From positions 1-45,588 of the forward strand of contig NZ_JACXXN010000040.1 of the NCBI RefSeq assembly GCF_014904695.1: DNA of 45,588 nucleotides, given 5' to 3'. The notes under the pieces are model-generated. The model made no database searches and had not been told where the DNA came from. It saw only the letters and a list, made by a program, of their open reading frames with translations. Shown here one piece after another: positions 26,268 through 33,668 of the stretch. Positions within the stretch are counted from its first letter, which is position 1. Every line of letters begins with the position of its first letter. The DNA comes from Nostoc sp. MG11. GTDB lineage: Bacteria > Cyanobacteriota > Cyanobacteriia > Cyanobacteriales > Nostocaceae. Position numbers and translations under genes: made by a program.

Positions 26268-26953
26268 TTGATTTGTTCGGACTGTTGAGGAGATATCGAA
26301 TGCAGCTTTGCTACCATCTCAGTACGCGCCGAAACCTCTAGTTTGCGAAACATCCTCTTCAAAGCTTGTTTGACGGAGTTTTGCGTAATCCAAAGTTTTT
26401 CACCAATTTCCGCATTTGTTAACCCTTGCGCTACTAGTTCAGCAATTTCTAACTCACGTGCTGTTAGTGGACTGATTAAAAAGGAGTTGGAGATTTTTGG
26501 TTTCGTCCGCAGGGTTGCCATTTTTGCTGACAAATGAAGGCATAAAGCGCTCAGGTCAGCTAAATCGTTGGCATTAAAGGCAGGATTCCCCTTGTCGCGG
26601 GTAAAGTTCAGCGTTCCTACCAGATGACCATCGCAAACAATTGGCCCTGTCATCACGTGTTCGTGGTCATGGCGCGGGCAAATATGCTTCCAGTCGCCTG
26701 GAGATAGTATTAATTGCTCATGAGCGGGTGCGTGACGCTCAACCACGTAGCGCCCGACGGGATTGCTTTCTAAGCATACTGCCGGAATGCCCGGAATATT
26801 AATCTCAGCCGTTGGCGGCTCATCTAGGAGATAGATACCCCAATTTTGCACGCCGAAATGTTCGCTAATTTTATCCACCAGAGCTAGTTTTAATTCTTGC
26901 TCATTACGGACATTAGCGATCGCATGAAATACGGCGTGAAGAGAATTAGCCAT
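26264..26953 (-). CDS. GAF-LuxR transcriptional regulator (second of a flanking pair)
   Basis: The 229-residue paralogue of the regulator at 24765 has the same plan: a GAF-like sensor with HFGVQNWGIYLLDE, VVERHAPAHEQ, CPRHDHEHVMTGPIV, and a LuxR helix-turn-helix (PLTARELEIAELVAQGL, then ITQNSVKQALKRMFRKLEV). It has one cysteine where the first copy has a cluster of three, so ligand properties may differ. The start at MANSLH (26953) matches the paralogue; both starts are preceded by GTACACTTA. It converges on the isonitrile-hydratase-like gene with overlapping stop codons. It is divergent from the DUF3386 gene, which it might also control. Confidence 0.86.
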   Translation of the reverse strand: MANSLHAVFHAIANVRNEQELKLALVDKISEHFGVQNWGIYLLDEPPTAEINIPGIPAVCLESNPVGRYVVERHAPAHEQLILSPGDWKHICPRHDHEHVMTGPIVCDGHLVGTLNFTRDKGNPAFNANDLADLSALCLHLSAKMATLRTKPKISNSFLISPLTARELEIAELVAQGLTNAEIGEKLWITQNSVKQALKRMFRKLEVSARTEMVAKLHSISPQQSEQIN

Positions 26954-27052
26954 AAGTGTACCCAGTTGGGGTCTATCCAAGGCTCAACAATTACTTCTAT
27001 GCTAATACCAAGAAAACTAAAACGCTAATTACAGTGGCGATAGGAGAAGCAC

Positions 27053-27706
27053 ATGACAGTTACACAACTCTCTGCTCAGGAACTTTTCCGGGCTGCTTAT
27101 GAGAACCGCTATACGTGGGATAAGAATTTCCCCGGTTACACTGCAAATATTACCTATAAGCATGACGATAAGGTGTTTACAGGCAAAGTTCTCGTCAACG
27201 CTAATCTCAAGGCGGAAGTTTTGGATGTAGACGATGAGCAAGCAAAACAGGCAATTCACGGTCAAGCTTGGGAGATAGCAATTCACCGCATCCGCCGCAG
27301 CTTTGAAGACACCCACAGCACAAATACTTTTAGCTATGGCAAAACTGACGAAACTGGTGCGGTTGAGCTTTTAGTTGGTGGTAAGGCTGAGGGCGATAAA
27401 TACAAAGTCCGCAATAATGAGGTGTGCCATGTTCACCGTCTCATCCACGGTACTTTTGTGACAATTGACACTTTCAGCAGTCACGATACTGGCGAAGGCT
27501 ACCTGTCTCACACTTATGACTCCGTGTATCATGACCCCAAAACTGGGGAACAAAAGGGTGGAAGAAGCGAATTTACAGATGAGTATGAAAAGGTTGGTAA
27601 CTATTTCATTCTGAATCGTCGAGAAATTCGCACTGAGATAGAAGGACAAATATCTGTTCAGGAATTTGTGTTCTCTGATATCAAATTGTTAGAGCCTGCT
27701 GCTTAA
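27053..27706 (+). CDS. DUF3386 family protein
   Basis: The 217-residue soluble protein resembles the cyanobacterial DUF3386 family (LSAQELFRAAYENRYTWD, FPGYTANITY, EVCHVHRLIHGTFVTI, HTYDSVYHDPKTGEQ). No signal peptide, membrane segment or catalytic motif is evident; the pattern of alternating strands suggests a lipocalin-like or outer-membrane-lipoprotein-carrier-like beta fold, which is inference. A good ribosome binding site (AGGAG) precedes the ATG. It is divergent from the second LuxR regulator with a 99-base gap, and a terminator follows. Function unknown. Confidence 0.75.
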   Translation: MTVTQLSAQELFRAAYENRYTWDKNFPGYTANITYKHDDKVFTGKVLVNANLKAEVLDVDDEQAKQAIHGQAWEIAIHRIRRSFEDTHSTNTFSYGKTDETGAVELLVGGKAEGDKYKVRNNEVCHVHRLIHGTFVTIDTFSSHDTGEGYLSHTYDSVYHDPKTGEQKGGRSEFTDEYEKVGNYFILNRREIRTEIEGQISVQEFVFSDIKLLEPAA

Positions 27707-27732
27707 ACTGCATGTCTTGAATATAAATATAG

Positions 27733-27775
27733 GCGATCGCTCTTTTAATTAAGGAGGTGATCGCTTTTCTTTTTA
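27733..27775 (+). terminator. Rho-independent terminator built on a HIP1 site
   Basis: GCGATCGCTC pairs with GAGGTGATCGC around an AT loop and is followed by TTTTCTTTTT, 27 bases after the DUF3386 stop. The stem incorporates the HIP1 octamer. Confidence 0.65.
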
Positions 27776-27842
27776 GTGTTCCAAGTTCTCAGCATGAACT
27801 TTCGAGAAAAAAGCTTGATGTTCCAAGTTCTGAGATGAAATC

Positions 27843-27956
27843 AGAACTTACGCACTCAGATCCCCCAACCCCCTTTTTAAGGGGGCTTTAGAAGTTCCCC
27901 CCTTAAAAAGGGGGGCTAGGGGGGATCTAGGTTTCAGGCTTCAGTGCGTAAGTCCT
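27843..27956. mobile_element. MITE-like palindromic element, copy B
   Basis: The 114-base element has ends AGAACTTACGCACT and AGTGCGTAAGTCCT and two C/G-run hairpins. It is nearly identical to the reverse complement of copy A at 10099-10211. Nearby, TGTTCCAAGTTCT is repeated at about 27777 and 27819. The remainder of the 417-base gap (27957-28123) shows only short repeats and a HIP1 site. Confidence 0.8.
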
Positions 27957-28123
27957 AGAAATGATGAAGTTTAAAAGGCAATTATCCTTGTGGTAAATGG
28001 TGCGATGGCGCGGAGCGCCCGCTGGAAGCGATCGCCTGACACTGATTGCAGTAAAGAAAATGCCCCCAGATATAATCAAAATATAATAAGCCAATCACAG
28101 CAATCGAAAAGATAGTCAACAAA

Positions 28124-28441
28124 ATGACACAACTTTCTTCTAATCACAGGCCACGTCGAGGAAGAGTATTCCCAGAACGCCAACTTTCGCCTGAAGAGAA
28201 GGCACAACGGAAAGCTGAAGATGAAGTATTTTATCAGCGTTGTCGAGTGATATTTAACCAAGTTCAACCAGAACTAATTAAGGATCACTACGATTGGTTT
28301 ATAGTCATTGAGCCTAATAGTGGAGATTATATTATTGATTCCGATGAAACAGTTGCTAGACAGAAGGCTCGCGATCAATTTGGTGATACCCTGCGTCTCA
28401 TGATGCGAATCAACGAGACTGGAACCTGTGGCAGAATATGA
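28124..28441 (+). CDS. Conserved hypothetical protein paired with aspartyl protease-like gene
   Basis: The 105-residue protein has a basic N-terminus (NHRPRRGRVFPERQ), a charged helix (LSPEEKAQRKAEDEVF) and a compact core with YDWFIVIEPNSGDYIIDSDE followed by a helix (RQKARDQFGD). This core pattern is seen in small cyanobacterial proteins encoded just upstream of retropepsin-like genes. Its stop overlaps the start of the next gene in ATGA, so the two are translationally coupled and may form a complex or a two-gene module. Function not known. Confidence 0.65.
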   Translation: MTQLSSNHRPRRGRVFPERQLSPEEKAQRKAEDEVFYQRCRVIFNQVQPELIKDHYDWFIVIEPNSGDYIIDSDETVARQKARDQFGDTLRLMMRINETGTCGRI

Positions 28442-28803
28442 TTTCAGGCGAGTTTAACAGTAAGGGAGAATTAATTTTTGAAATTGGTCTGATTGCTGCT
28501 GATGGTGATATCGTTCCAGTCCAGGCACTACTAGATACAGGATTTACTGGCTACTTGGCGATTGATAATCAAGATGCTCTTAGTTTGGGATGGTTGAGGG
28601 ACAGTCAAACAGAAGATATGCAGACAGCGAGGGGAGAAGCACGATTTAACCTATATCAGGGAAATGTGCTGCTGGATGAAGAGGAGTTTGCAATTCCAGC
28701 ATTGGGTGGAGATGAACTGCAAGACATTCTTTTAGGTGTACTTTGGTTACAGATAAAGCGGTTGGTGGCAGATTTTTCAGCAGGAATATTGACGCTGGCA
28801 TGA
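28438..28803 (+). CDS. Retropepsin-like (clan AA) aspartic protease family protein
   Basis: The 121-residue protein has the active-site signature ALLDTGFTGYLAI, matching the D-T-G motif of single-domain retroviral-type aspartic proteases, and a later hydrophobic-Gly segment (LQDILLGVLWLQ) that could be the second strand pair of the fold. Such enzymes work as dimers. The start codon overlaps the stop of the 105-residue partner gene (ATGA). Substrate unknown; pairing suggests the partner is a substrate, inhibitor or cofactor, which is inference. Confidence 0.72.
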   Translation: MISGEFNSKGELIFEIGLIAADGDIVPVQALLDTGFTGYLAIDNQDALSLGWLRDSQTEDMQTARGEARFNLYQGNVLLDEEEFAIPALGGDELQDILLGVLWLQIKRLVADFSAGILTLA

Positions 28804-28847
28804 GGCGATCGCTTTACTGTTAATTTAAGGAGCGCATTGTTTCTATA

Positions 28848-30341
28848 CTAAATACTATGAGCAAGCGGTTGATAATTAGATATCCGCTCATATCCTCTGT
28901 AAATATACTTTTTAAGTAATTTTCCTACAATCGAAATACTTTGCTCAATCTCTTCTGGTGAGAGGCAAAAAGTTAGACGCATAGCCGGATAACCCTGCTT
29001 ATCTGTAAAAAACGCCGAACCACACGCCAGGTAAACATTTTGTGCAAAAGCTTCATTACGAATTGTTTGAATAGAAAGATCATCCGGTAGCTGCACCCAG
29101 AGAAATAATCCTCCCGTGGGAACTGTCCACCGTGCCTCTTGGGGAAAATAACGCTCTAAAGCTTGCAGCATTGCATTACGACTTTGCAGATTATCTGTGC
29201 GAAGTCGGCTGAGGTGTCTGCGGTAATGTCCTGAAGCGAGATACTCACTTACTATTGCTTGAGAAATACTAGATGTGTGCAAATCATGGAGCAATTTCTG
29301 CTCAATAATTGCTTGATGATGCTTACCTGTAATTACCATATAACCCACTCGTAAACCAGGCATCAAAGTTTTAGAAAAGGTACTTAAATAAGTTACTAAA
29401 TCATTTTTATCTAAAGCTTTAATTGGTGCTGGTACAGGCTGGAAACTTATTCCTTCATAGGCGTTATCTTCTAAAATTGGACACTCGTATTTTTCGGCTA
29501 GTGCTAGCAATTGTTGGCGATGTGCTTGTGTTGTTGTTAATCCAGTGGGATTGTGGAAAGTGCTGATCGTATAAATTAATTTGGGGCGGTGGCTGTGTAA
29601 ATATTGTTCTAATAATTCTAGATTCATTCCCTCTGCTGTCATGGAAATGCCAATAATTCTGGCTCCTAAGTTTTCTAAAATGGATATTGCACCATAATAT
29701 GTGGGTGCTTCTACAATCACCCAATCACCAGGTTTTACATAATAGTTCATCGCTAATGACAACCCTTGCTGAGAGCCATTAGTAATAATCAAATCTTCTG
29801 GAAAAACCTCTAATCCTTGTTGCACTAGCATCTGAGCAATTTGTCTGCATAAAGTTAGTTGTCCTTGAGGCATATCATGAGAAAAGAAAAGATCAGGGTT
29901 TTCTTGTCTTAATGCTCGTCTAGCAATGAGGTTGATATCTTTTGGTGGATGAGGATAACCGTAGCCTAAATTAATTACTCCTGGCTGCGTTTTGGCTTGC
30001 ACCAAGGGAGTGTACATATCATAAAAAGAACTCTTGTCTGGCTCTAGAATTGTGACATTTTGGGCTGGGGAAAATGTAGATTTCAGGTTGGTACAGTGAA
30101 GAGAAACGCTGTTGACAAAATATCCAGATCCCTGACGAGCCAAAACAATACCATCGGCTTCTAAAACGCTATACGCTTCAATAATCGTGAGTTTATTGAC
30201 CTGCAAACTTTCTGCAAGTGAGCGAATAGAAGGGAGGCGATCGCCACTTTTCAGTGCGCCAGATTTGATAAGATGACTAATGCGATCGCGTATCTGTAAA
30301 TAAATAGGTTTGTGTGCTTGCCGTTCTAAAATAATATTCAT
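28848..30341 (-). CDS. MocR/GntR-type regulator with aminotransferase domain
   Basis: The 497-residue protein joins an N-terminal GntR winged helix (LQIRDRISHLIKSGALKSGDRLPSIR written in part: SGALKSGDRLPSIRSLAES, about 15-75) to a class I aminotransferase fold (about 110-480) with the PLP lysine in LSTFSKTLMPGLRVGYM. MocR regulators use PLP or an amino-acid adduct as ligand, often to control vitamin B6, GABA or taurine genes. It could also act as a genuine aminotransferase. It is divergent from the small gene at 30558 and a matching inverted repeat lies in between. Length is usual. Confidence 0.9.
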   Translation of the reverse strand: MNIILERQAHKPIYLQIRDRISHLIKSGALKSGDRLPSIRSLAESLQVNKLTIIEAYSVLEADGIVLARQGSGYFVNSVSLHCTNLKSTFSPAQNVTILEPDKSSFYDMYTPLVQAKTQPGVINLGYGYPHPPKDINLIARRALRQENPDLFFSHDMPQGQLTLCRQIAQMLVQQGLEVFPEDLIITNGSQQGLSLAMNYYVKPGDWVIVEAPTYYGAISILENLGARIIGISMTAEGMNLELLEQYLHSHRPKLIYTISTFHNPTGLTTTQAHRQQLLALAEKYECPILEDNAYEGISFQPVPAPIKALDKNDLVTYLSTFSKTLMPGLRVGYMVITGKHHQAIIEQKLLHDLHTSSISQAIVSEYLASGHYRRHLSRLRTDNLQSRNAMLQALERYFPQEARWTVPTGGLFLWVQLPDDLSIQTIRNEAFAQNVYLACGSAFFTDKQGYPAMRLTFCLSPEEIEQSISIVGKLLKKYIYRGYERISNYQPLAHSI

Positions 30342-30413
30342 TTTAACGCACTCATTTCAAGAGTGCAAAATCATCAATACTGGCAATATAAACGATTTTT
30401 ACTAAATTTATCT

Positions 30414-30467
30414 AGTACAGTTGGCTGATTTTTTACTATAACAGTTGCAATGGCGCATAACTGTACT
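30414..30467. promoter_or_regulatory. Candidate MocR operator
   Basis: AGTACAGTT (30414-30422) and AACTGTACT (30459-30467) form a perfect 9-base inverted repeat with 36 bases between, and a third half-site AACAGTT lies at 30440-30446. Position between the MocR gene and the divergent small gene fits autoregulation. Confidence 0.45.
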
Positions 30468-30557
30468 ATCTCCAATTGGCTAGAAGTGTACCTTCTCAGT
30501 TACAAACTTTTGAATAAAAGTAAAAATAATAGTTTATTGCGAGTAGGTGTTTTAATT

Positions 30558-30773
30558 ATGAATAAATTTAATTTTCTGTTATCTTTTCAAAGAATTTGGC
30601 AATATTTTGTCATCTGGATGAATAGTAGTTCTGACCTTCAAGTTTGGCAAGAATCAGATCGTCATGGTCATGCTTATTGTTGGCACGCTTACGACCCGAT
30701 AACAGGACGTTCTGCCTGTTTTGGCTCTGAGGAAGAAATGCGGATTTGGATTGATAAATGTTACTACAGATAG
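30558..30773 (+). CDS. Small conserved hypothetical protein (71 residues)
   Basis: The protein is chosen from the internal ATG at 30558 because upstream codons overlap the candidate operator and look non-coding. It contains WQESDRHGHAYCWHAYDPI, TGRSACFGSEEEMRIWIDK, a motif set that appears in short cyanobacterial proteins of unknown role. The composition is rich in Trp, His and Tyr. It lies divergent from the MocR regulator and may be its target. Function unknown. Confidence 0.6.
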   Translation: MNKFNFLLSFQRIWQYFVIWMNSSSDLQVWQESDRHGHAYCWHAYDPITGRSACFGSEEEMRIWIDKCYYR

Positions 30774-30798
30774 CATACATCGCTAATTAAATAGTGTC

Positions 30799-31191
30799 CT
30801 ATTTTCGTAACTTGTCTATATTCTGCTCCCAATTTGCCCCATCAAAAGGTACAATTTCAAAATTCGATATTACATCCCCATCCAAACAGCGCACATTCAC
30901 ATCAATACAATCAGGATGACTCCGCGGAATATAAAAAGGATGCATTCCACAAATAGAGCAAAACTTATGCTGAGCAACTCCTGTATTAAATCTGTAAGTT
31001 GTCAACTTATCTTCACCTTGCAATAATGTAAACTGCTCTTGCTGCACAATTAAATGTAAAAATCCCTTTTTTCGGCAAATTGAACAGTTGCAATCATCAA
31101 CTTTGTGTTGTTCAACCACTACCATAAAACGCACCGTACCGCAGTGACATCCACCTTCGTAAGTGATTGGTTCATTGATATTTGTTGTCAT
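30799..31191 (-). CDS. GFA/CENP-V family zinc protein
   Basis: The 130-residue protein has the cysteine pattern of the glutathione-dependent formaldehyde-activating (GFA) fold: GGCHCGTVRF, DDCNCSICRKKG and HKFCSICGMHPFYIPRSHPD, enough for two zinc sites. Members are often called S-(hydroxymethyl)glutathione synthase-like, but few have proven activity. It is a single-gene unit on the minus strand. The small gene at 30558 ends 25 bases from its stop, convergently. Confidence 0.87.
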   Translation of the reverse strand: MTTNINEPITYEGGCHCGTVRFMVVVEQHKVDDCNCSICRKKGFLHLIVQQEQFTLLQGEDKLTTYRFNTGVAQHKFCSICGMHPFYIPRSHPDCIDVNVRCLDGDVISNFEIVPFDGANWEQNIDKLRK

Positions 31192-31317
31192 GTAAAGGTA
31201 GCTGAAAAATTGATTAACTTTGATATTTTACACCCATCACACTTACTAGCCAGAAAATAAATTATCTGAGTAAGTGTCACTGAATGAGCACATTCCAGAA
31301 TGTCATTTAAATAGGAA

Positions 31318-31665
31318 TTAGCGTGACTCTATTTTAGAAACTCGCTCCTCCAATTTGTTGACTTGTTGCTTCAATTCAACCACCAAAGTTGCTAGCCGAT
31401 CAAACATACGATCTTGCTGTGATAAGTTACCTCTAGAACGAGTTGATTGTCGTGGGGTAAGTGTTGTTCTTGAGGATGGAGACTGGCGACTTTGACCCAA
31501 TTGAGATTCTAACTGGTTTAACCGCGACTCGACACGATTAAAGTCCGCTTCTAGATTGTTGAGGCGGGACTCCACTTGTTGCGATGAGGCAGTTTTAGGA
31601 AACAACCCCATCGAGATAATCATTACTAAAATCCCGGCGAGAACTAGCACCTTGATTTTTTTCAT
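31318..31665 (-). CDS. Hypothetical secreted or membrane-anchored coiled-coil protein
   Basis: The 115-residue protein has an N-terminal hydrophobic segment (VLVLAGILVMIISMGLF) that may be a signal peptide or anchor, then two coiled-coil stretches: VESRLNNLEADFNRVESRL, and LVVELKQQVNKLEERV near the C-terminus. A Ser/Thr/Arg-rich linker joins them. The heptad spacing suggests a trimer or dimer stalk in the periplasm. No homologue recognised. It lies just upstream, on the same strand, of the CIA30-SDR gene. Confidence 0.65.
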   Translation of the reverse strand: MKKIKVLVLAGILVMIISMGLFPKTASSQQVESRLNNLEADFNRVESRLNQLESQLGQSRQSPSSRTTLTPRQSTRSRGNLSQQDRMFDRLATLVVELKQQVNKLEERVSKIESR

Positions 31666-31748
31666 GTCAATAGCTAACTTTTGACAACAGCTTTTGTAAG
31701 CAAGCTTTTTGGCTATGACTACAGACTAATAATCTGAGGACATTTCAT

Positions 31749-33233
31749 TTATTTATCCCGTTGCAAGTTAGAAAATAACCTCTGCCAATCGATAGAGTTG
31801 ACACTATTCTCTCCCTCTTTAACTTCAAACGTAACATTACAAGCATTTGCTAGTTTCAGTGCTTGCACACAAATTTTTGCAACATCCTCACGGCTGATTT
31901 TGCCTCTAATGTTGTCACCTTGCTCGAATATTAATTCTTTGCCTCCGGCTTCTTCTGTTAAGGCACAAGGTCTAATAATTGTGTAAGATATTCCACTTTC
32001 TCTTAAACTATCTTCTCCCTTTAATTTCCATGTTAAAATTCCTCCTAATTGGTCATTTAATTTGACCGCTGGTGGTTCTTCATCTAAATTAATGCCGGGA
32101 CGACCGGGACGAGTCACACCTGCTGAACTGACAAGGACGAACTGTGGTAAAGTTGTCCCACCATAAGCTTTTATAGATTCTACTTGTAAAGAAAAACCAC
32201 CAGGTGTGAATTTAGGATTTAATGCATTATCGTATTCAAATTTGCTCAACATTAGTTGAAACGAGCAAATTTTGCTAGAGTCAATTGGGGGAGCATCTTT
32301 GACAGTTTTTGCTCGAAATACGGGAATTAAATCTGCAAAAGGGACGTGAATATCTATCCAGGTATTTGCTTCGGTATCAAAAGAATAGCCATAACCAACA
32401 CCGTCCCATTGTGCTTCTGTCCGCAGAAAGATTTTATAGCGCTGACCGTCACCTTTGACGCGCAATTTCACACCTTGGGAATCAGATAAGTCGAAGGGTG
32501 GATCAAAGTTTTTAGTTCTTACCGAAGCAAATCCTCCAGAGTTAGCAGTGGAGACATTACCTGCAAATAAAGCTGTATTTTCCACAAATTGCATATTACT
32601 TGCACTCACACCACCCATTACAACATCATCGACAGCACCCCAAATGTTTTTTAATTCTATTGATGGATTCGTGAAGTCAAATATCAGTTTTTCACTTGCT
32701 TGGGGTAGATATTTGGTTGCTGCTTGTACTAAGTTTTTAACACCTTGATATTCTACGTTTTCAGGGGTATCGCCGACAATTTCTGGCTGGTAAAATTTAA
32801 CACCTTGATAGTATTTGGCTCTATCTGCTGTGTCTCCTTCTACTGGTTGTACACGCACTGCTGTGCAACAAATGACAGCTTGGACATCAGCCATAACTAT
32901 AGAAGTCAAAGTTTCTGGTTTAGTGATATCCGCAACTACTAAGTCAACATCATCACCAATAATTGAGCGTGCTCTGTCGATATCTCGCACGATCGCCCGC
33001 ACTTTATAACCCCGTTCTAGCGATCGCCGCACTACTCTTTTGCCAACGCCACCCGTTGCGCCTGCTACCAGTATTACACCCATGTTTCTTCCTCCATTGG
33101 GTTTAGTTTGATTATCCTTGGGACGACCTTGGATTAACTCTTGTACCCAGTTAAGCAAAGGAATTACCTCAAAGTAAGTCAGGGTTTCGATAAACCTGCC
33201 TAAGTCCCATTGAGAACGATTTTTGTCAGTCAC
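31749..33233 (-). CDS. SDR NAD(P)-binding protein with inserted CIA30 domain (HCF173-like)
   Basis: The 494-residue protein starts with a hydrophilic leader (1-50) and an atypical short-chain dehydrogenase fold with the NAD(P) loop GATGGVGKRV (58-67) that is interrupted after about residue 180 by a CIA30/NDUFAF1-like domain (about 183-356, IWGAVDDVVMGGVS, with GGFASVRTKNF and YKIFLRT), then resumes at QFVLVSSAGVTRPGRP. The same plan is known in plant HCF173, a factor for psbA translation and photosystem II assembly, and in cyanobacterial homologues. A role in photosystem assembly is inferred from that. The usual catalytic YxxxK is not evident. Confidence 0.85.
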   Translation of the reverse strand: MTDKNRSQWDLGRFIETLTYFEVIPLLNWVQELIQGRPKDNQTKPNGGRNMGVILVAGATGGVGKRVVRRSLERGYKVRAIVRDIDRARSIIGDDVDLVVADITKPETLTSIVMADVQAVICCTAVRVQPVEGDTADRAKYYQGVKFYQPEIVGDTPENVEYQGVKNLVQAATKYLPQASEKLIFDFTNPSIELKNIWGAVDDVVMGGVSASNMQFVENTALFAGNVSTANSGGFASVRTKNFDPPFDLSDSQGVKLRVKGDGQRYKIFLRTEAQWDGVGYGYSFDTEANTWIDIHVPFADLIPVFRAKTVKDAPPIDSSKICSFQLMLSKFEYDNALNPKFTPGGFSLQVESIKAYGGTTLPQFVLVSSAGVTRPGRPGINLDEEPPAVKLNDQLGGILTWKLKGEDSLRESGISYTIIRPCALTEEAGGKELIFEQGDNIRGKISREDVAKICVQALKLANACNVTFEVKEGENSVNSIDWQRLFSNLQRDK

Positions 33234-33370
33234 AATCGCGTCCTCGCAACTTTTCTTAAGTCTAGCTTAAGGAGAAGACAAAATAACAAGCCTTGACTTA
33301 CTAATTCGTAATTAGCACAATTACAAATTATGTTGACACTAAATTATAATGAGTTCTTAATTTTGAATTC

Positions 33371-33631
33371 CTATTGTGGGTTTTTGATTCGTAATCTGAT
33401 ACTTTCAACAGTATAAAATATAGAGGTCGCAGCCAGTAAAATTAAACTAAATTGTGGCAATTCATCTAAATATTTACCTTTAAATAAAAGATTCAAACCG
33501 GAAATAAAAAACGCTATAATTAACAAAATGTCTTGACGTTTAAATATTTTGGGACGTAATAAAGGTGTAACACACAAAGAGAGCGCTGCAACTATTAAAG
33601 TATTACCTATGAGATTAGTTGAGTTATTCAT
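33371..33631 (-). CDS. Ycf66-like small membrane protein
   Basis: The 86-residue protein has three hydrophobic segments and the motif set RQDILLIIAFFISGLNLLF, then PQFSLILLAATSIFYTVES and IRLR, which resembles the Ycf66 family of cyanobacteria and plastids (function unknown). It lies 37 bases downstream of the Ser/Thr kinase gene whose C-terminal membrane region shows the same pattern, so the pair looks like an operon with a shared domain. Family assignment is from recalled pattern. Confidence 0.6.
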   Translation of the reverse strand: MNNSTNLIGNTLIVAALSLCVTPLLRPKIFKRQDILLIIAFFISGLNLLFKGKYLDELPQFSLILLAATSIFYTVESIRLRIKNPQ

Positions 33632-33668
33632 TATTAATTATTTAATGCGAATTTAACCCTGTATTGTA

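Noticed and set aside
28124-28803. Classical toxin-antitoxin pair
   Set aside because: The geometry fits, but neither protein matches a toxin or antitoxin family that I recognise; the second has an aspartic protease motif.
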